From assembly GCA_900555665.1 (NCBI GenBank), contig USLX01000038.1, positions 1 through 17,544 of the forward strand: 17,544 bases of DNA. The letters are read 5' to 3'. A program made the translations under genes and the position numbers. The notes beneath the pieces were generated by a model, which was not told where the DNA came from, made no database searches, and saw only the letters and a program-made list of their open reading frames with translations. This stretch comes from an uncultured Eubacteriales bacterium (lineage in GTDB: Bacteria > Bacillota > Clostridia > Oscillospirales > Oscillospiraceae). Positions 13,976-17,544 of this stretch are shown piece after piece; within the stretch, counting starts at the first letter, position 1; every line of letters begins with the position of its first letter.

Positions 13976-15424
13976 ATGAAGCTCAAAGATCTCTTCCGCG
14001 ATATTGACGTTCTGGATTTTCATGCCGACCCGGAGCTGGACGTGACCGGAATCAGCTATGATTCCCGCACAACCGCCCCCGGGGAGCTCTTCGCCGCCAT
14101 CCCCGGCCTGAGTGCCGACGGCCACCGCTTCATTCCCACGGCCGCCGCGCGCGGCGCGGCCGCCGTGCTCTGCGAGCGCGCGCCGGAAGGGGAGCTCCCC
14201 TATGTCCGCGTCGCCTCGGCGCGGCAGGCCCTCGCCCTGGCCTCGGCCAACTGGTTCGGCCGTCCGGCGGAGAAGATGACCATGATCGGCATCACCGGCA
14301 CCAACGGCAAAACCACCTCTACCTACCTGCTCAAGCACATCCTGGAGCAGACACTCGGTGCGAAGGTCGGCCTGGTCGGTACGATTCAGAATCTGATCGG
14401 CGACGAGGCACTGCCCACCGAGCGCACCACGCCCGAGAGCTACGAGCTGCAGGGCCTTTTTGCGCAGATGGCTGCCGCCGGCTGCACGCACGCCGTGATG
14501 GAAGTCTCCTCTCACGCGCTCACGCTCGACCGCGTGGCCGGCGTACACTTCGCCGTCGGCCTGTTCACCAACCTCACCGAAGACCACCTCGATTTCCATA
14601 AGGACATGGAGGACTATTGCGATGCCAAGGCAAAGCTCTTCCGGATGTGTGATACCGGCTGCGTCAACGCCGATGACCCTTGGATGCCGCGCCTCGTGCA
14701 AAATGCAGCCTGCCGCCTGATGACCTATTCCGCCCGGGCCGATGCCGATCTGGTGGCGCAGAACATCGCCCTCCACAGTGACGGCGTCTCGTTCGAAGCG
14801 CGCTCCCATGGCGAGCGGGCGCAGATTCACCTGAACATCCCCGGCAGCTTCACCGTCTATAACGCCCTCGGCGTCATCCAGACCGCACAGGCCCTCGGCC
14901 TCCCGCTGCCCCAAATTGCCGAAGCACTCTCCACGGCGCAGGGCGTCAAGGGCCGCGCTGAGGTCGTCCCCACGCCCGGCAAGGCGTATACCGTCCTCAT
15001 CGACTACTCGCACACGCCGGACAGCCTGGAGAACATTTTAAAAACCGTCCGCGGCTTCTGTCGGGGAAAGATCTTTGCCGTGTTCGGCTGCGGCGGCGAC
15101 CGCGACCCCTTCAAGCGCCCCGTCATGGGCGAGATTGCTTCCCGCCTGGCCGACGTCGCCATTGTCACCTCCGATAATCCCCGCACCGAAGACCCCAACG
15201 AGATCATCCGTCAGATCGTTGCCGGCATGGGCGCGGCCCAAACGCCCCCCACCGTCATCGAAAACCGCCCAAAGGCCATCGAATGGGCCATGGACCACGC
15301 GCAGCCCGGCGACGTCATCGTCCTCTGCGGCAAGGGCCATGAGACCTATCAGGAGATCGGCCACGAAAAGATCCATCTGGACGAACGAGAAGTTGTTGCA
15401 GCGTATTTGGAGAGAATGCCATGA
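13976..15424 (+). CDS. murE: UDP-MurNAc-L-Ala-D-Glu:meso-diaminopimelate ligase
   Basis: MurE adds the third residue of the peptidoglycan stem peptide in the cytosol, using ATP. The 482-residue enzyme has the Mur N-domain with SYDSR (27-31), the ATP loop GITGTNGKTTSTYLL (105-119), TTPESYELQ (151-159), MEVSSHALTLDRV (175-187), and the YCDAKAKLF segment with K218, the probable carbamylated lysine. The substrate motif DNPR (400-403) marks the meso-diaminopimelate form rather than the lysine form, so the wall is of the diaminopimelate type. HETYQEIGHEKIHLDEREV ends the C-domain in the usual way. AAAGGAG precedes the ATG. The TGA overlaps the murF start by 4 bases. Confidence 0.98.
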   Translation: MKLKDLFRDIDVLDFHADPELDVTGISYDSRTTAPGELFAAIPGLSADGHRFIPTAAARGAAAVLCERAPEGELPYVRVASARQALALASANWFGRPAEKMTMIGITGTNGKTTSTYLLKHILEQTLGAKVGLVGTIQNLIGDEALPTERTTPESYELQGLFAQMAAAGCTHAVMEVSSHALTLDRVAGVHFAVGLFTNLTEDHLDFHKDMEDYCDAKAKLFRMCDTGCVNADDPWMPRLVQNAACRLMTYSARADADLVAQNIALHSDGVSFEARSHGERAQIHLNIPGSFTVYNALGVIQTAQALGLPLPQIAEALSTAQGVKGRAEVVPTPGKAYTVLIDYSHTPDSLENILKTVRGFCRGKIFAVFGCGGDRDPFKRPVMGEIASRLADVAIVTSDNPRTEDPNEIIRQIVAGMGAAQTPPTVIENRPKAIEWAMDHAQPGDVIVLCGKGHETYQEIGHEKIHLDEREVVAAYLERMP

Positions 15425-16791
15425 AAGAATTGACCCTCAGACAGCTCGCAGACTGGTGCGGCGGCAAGGTCAGCGCCCGGTTTGAAAATCTCTGCGTCAG
15501 CAGAATGCAGTCCGATTCCCGCAAGGTCCGCAGAGGCGACCTCTTTGTCGCCCTTCGCGGCGAAAAGGTCGACGGCCACGACTTTGCCGAAACGGCCATC
15601 ACTCACGGTGCCGTCGCCGCGCTGGTCAGCCGTCCCATCTCGGAAAAGCTCCCCTCCATCGAGGTCGAAGACACCCTCCGGGCCTACGGCGCCATCGCCG
15701 CGGGCTACCGCCGCATGACCGGCGTCAAGGTCGTCGGCATTACCGGTTCCGTCGGCAAGACCACCACCAAGGAAATGACCGCCAGCGTCCTCGAGGCTGC
15801 CTTCCGCACCGCCAAAACCGAGGGCAACCACAATAACAACCTCGGCCTGCCCATGACCATCATGGACATGCCCGAAGATACCGAGGTCGCCGTGCTCGAA
15901 ATGGGCATGAACCACTCCGGCGAGATGGAATACCTGTCCTCCATCGCCCGCCCCGACCTTGCCATCATCACCAACATCGGCACCATGCACATCGAGCACC
16001 TCGGCACCCGTGAGGGCATCCTTCAGGCCAAGCTCGAGATCATGCGCGGCATGCCGGACTCCGGCCTCGGCGTCTTCAACGGCGACGAGCCGCTGCTCTG
16101 GAATATCCGCGCCGCCGGCACGCATAAAAAGTACTACTACGGCATCGAAAACCACGCCTGCGACGTCACCGCATCCGACATTGTCGAGCTCGACGACGGT
16201 GTCCGCTTCCAGGTATGCGGCTTCGGCCAGCGGTTTGAGCTCTTCGTCCCCATGCTCGGCCGCCACGCGGTCTATAATGCCCTCGCGGCCACCACCACCG
16301 GCCTGCTCCTCGGCGTCCCGCCGGAAAAGATCCAGTCCCGTTTTTCCTCGTTCCACAACACCGGCATGCGCCAGAAAATCTACGAGAAAAACGGCGTCAC
16401 CATCATCGAAGACTGCTATAACGCCGGCCCCGAGTCCACCGAGGCCGCGCTCGAAGTCCTCGCCGGCATCAAAACCAAGGGCCGCCGCATCGCCGTCCTC
16501 GGCGACATGCTCGAGCTCGGCAACCGCTCGGCGGCGGAGCATTACCGCATCGGCCGCCTGGCCGTCGGCAAGGCCGACCTCCTGCTCACCTATGGGGAGC
16601 ATTCCGTCCGCACCCTCACCGGCGCGATCACCGGCGGCATGAGCCCCAAGAATACCGACCATTTCGATACCCATGAGGACATGGCCCGCATGCTGAAGAT
16701 GCGCGTGAGCGAGGGCGACGTCATCCTCTTCAAGGGCAGCCGCGGCATGCGGATGGAAAAGGTCTTGCAGCTGTTTCTGGAAGAAAAGTAA
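15421..16791 (+). CDS. murF: UDP-MurNAc-tripeptide:D-Ala-D-Ala ligase
   Basis: MurF adds D-Ala-D-Ala to UDP-MurNAc-tripeptide and so completes the cytosolic precursor that MraY uses next. The 456-residue protein has the N-domain SDSRKVRRGDLFVALRG (31-47), the ATP loop GITGSVGKTTTKEM (106-119), TEGNHNNNLGLP (133-144), the catalytic-core EMGMNHSGEM (160-169), and GSRGMRMEK near the end. The start overlaps the murE stop as ATGA, which implies translational coupling. Length and motifs match the family, and nothing looks broken. Confidence 0.98.
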   Translation: MKELTLRQLADWCGGKVSARFENLCVSRMQSDSRKVRRGDLFVALRGEKVDGHDFAETAITHGAVAALVSRPISEKLPSIEVEDTLRAYGAIAAGYRRMTGVKVVGITGSVGKTTTKEMTASVLEAAFRTAKTEGNHNNNLGLPMTIMDMPEDTEVAVLEMGMNHSGEMEYLSSIARPDLAIITNIGTMHIEHLGTREGILQAKLEIMRGMPDSGLGVFNGDEPLLWNIRAAGTHKKYYYGIENHACDVTASDIVELDDGVRFQVCGFGQRFELFVPMLGRHAVYNALAATTTGLLLGVPPEKIQSRFSSFHNTGMRQKIYEKNGVTIIEDCYNAGPESTEAALEVLAGIKTKGRRIAVLGDMLELGNRSAAEHYRIGRLAVGKADLLLTYGEHSVRTLTGAITGGMSPKNTDHFDTHEDMARMLKMRVSEGDVILFKGSRGMRMEKVLQLFLEEK

Positions 16792-16815
16792 CCCGAAAGA
16801 AGAGAGGATCCGTTC

Positions 16816-17544
16816 TCATGCAAATCGCAGTCGTTGTCTTGTGCACATTTGTGCTCGCGCTTGTCTTCGGCAAGCTGCTCATTCCCGCGCTCCGCGCCCT
16901 CAAGGCGGGGCAGTCCATCCGCGAAATCGGCCCCAGCTGGCATAACTCCAAGGCCGGCACGCCCACCATGGGCGGTATCATGTTCATCGCTGCGGCCGTC
17001 CTGTGCGTCGTGGCCGCCGGCTGGCGGAGCATGGCGGCGGGCTATCGCACGCACCTCTATGTCCTGGCCTTCGCGCTTGTCTTTGGCCTGATCGGTTTCC
17101 TCGACGATTTCGTGAAAGTGAAATACAAGCGCAACCTCGGCCTCACAGCCCTGCAGAAGCTGGTGCTCCAGCTCGCCGCGGCAGCGGCCTACCTGGCCCT
17201 TCTGCGCCATAACGGCGACCTTACCTGTGACCTCTACATCCCATTCTGGAATGTGACGTTCTACATCTCCTGGCCCGTCTATCTCATCTTCGCGATCTTC
17301 GTCATCGTCGGCTGCGTCAACGCGGTCAACCTGACCGACGGCGTCGACGGCCTTTCCTCCAGCGTCACCATCCCCGTCATGGCCTTCTTTGCCGCCTGCG
17401 CCTTCCTCTGGGGCAAGACGACGCTGGCCCTGCTTCCCGCGTCCCTGGTGGGCGGCCTCGCGGCCTTCCTGGTCTATAACCATCATCCCGCCAAGGTCTT
17501 CATGGGCGACACCGGTTCGCTCTTCCTCGGCGCGGCGGTCTGCG
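16816..17544 (+). CDS. mraY: Phospho-N-acetylmuramoyl-pentapeptide transferase (partial, cut at the window end)
   Basis: MraY joins UDP-MurNAc-pentapeptide to undecaprenyl phosphate on the inner face of the membrane, making lipid I. The frame starts at ATG 16816, 25 bases past murF with AGAGGA upstream, and is open through the right edge: 243 codons are seen, of about 320 in the family. Visible motifs are HNSKAGTPTMGG (42-53), the catalytic aspartates FLDDFVKVKYKRN (94-106; D96 and D97), VNAVNLTDGVDGLS (167-180) and NHHPAKVFMGDTGS (221-234, with D231). Several hydrophobic spans alternate with these loops. The last, cytoplasmic and C-terminal part lies outside the window. Confidence 0.97.

Overview
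The window looks like chromosome of a spore-forming, high-GC member of the Clostridia, most like the Oscillospiraceae. The reasons are an alpha/beta-type small acid-soluble spore protein (SASP), spmA-spmB, an AbrB with a C-terminal zinc knuckle, a clostridial 2[4Fe-4S] ferredoxin, a ClpC-type ATPase with a UVR segment, and a division/cell-wall (dcw) cluster whose MurE has the DNPR motif of meso-diaminopimelate ligases. The family-level placement is inference.

Layout. Positions 1-750 are visibly AT-rich and accessory in character: the tail of an unknown gene and a zinc-ribbon, single-membrane-span protein. A bidirectional terminator (857-897) separates them from a leftward block: a SASP gene with an abnormal C-terminus (923-1186), two tandem hairpins, argS with its own promoter, and spmB and spmA joined by an ATGA overlap. 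Rightward abrB diverges from spmA. Next come three leftward genes: rsmI, a trmN6/yabB-like methyltransferase, and a ferredoxin. A strongly base-paired leader lies between the ferredoxin terminator and the methyltransferase. A rightward ClpC-like ATPase fills 6977-9328.

From 9412 to the right edge lies the dcw cluster, in the order mraZ, rsmH, ftsL, class B penicillin-binding protein (SpoVD/FtsI type), murE, murF, mraY; mraY is cut by the window end. A sigma-A-like promoter drives it, followed at once by a 10-bp-spaced TGGAG array that fits the MraZ operator. MurE and MurF finish the UDP-MurNAc-pentapeptide, MraY moves it to the lipid carrier, and FtsL and the penicillin-binding protein act at the septum. 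MraZ probably represses the set, and RsmH (with RsmI further left) modifies the same 16S rRNA nucleotide.

Most of the window is ordinary core genome; I see no defence system, CRISPR array, prophage or transposase. The points most worth a second look are the SASP tail, which coincides with an inverted repeat, the structured leader before the methyltransferase gene, the MraZ operator array, and terminator-like hairpins inside the dcw cluster.
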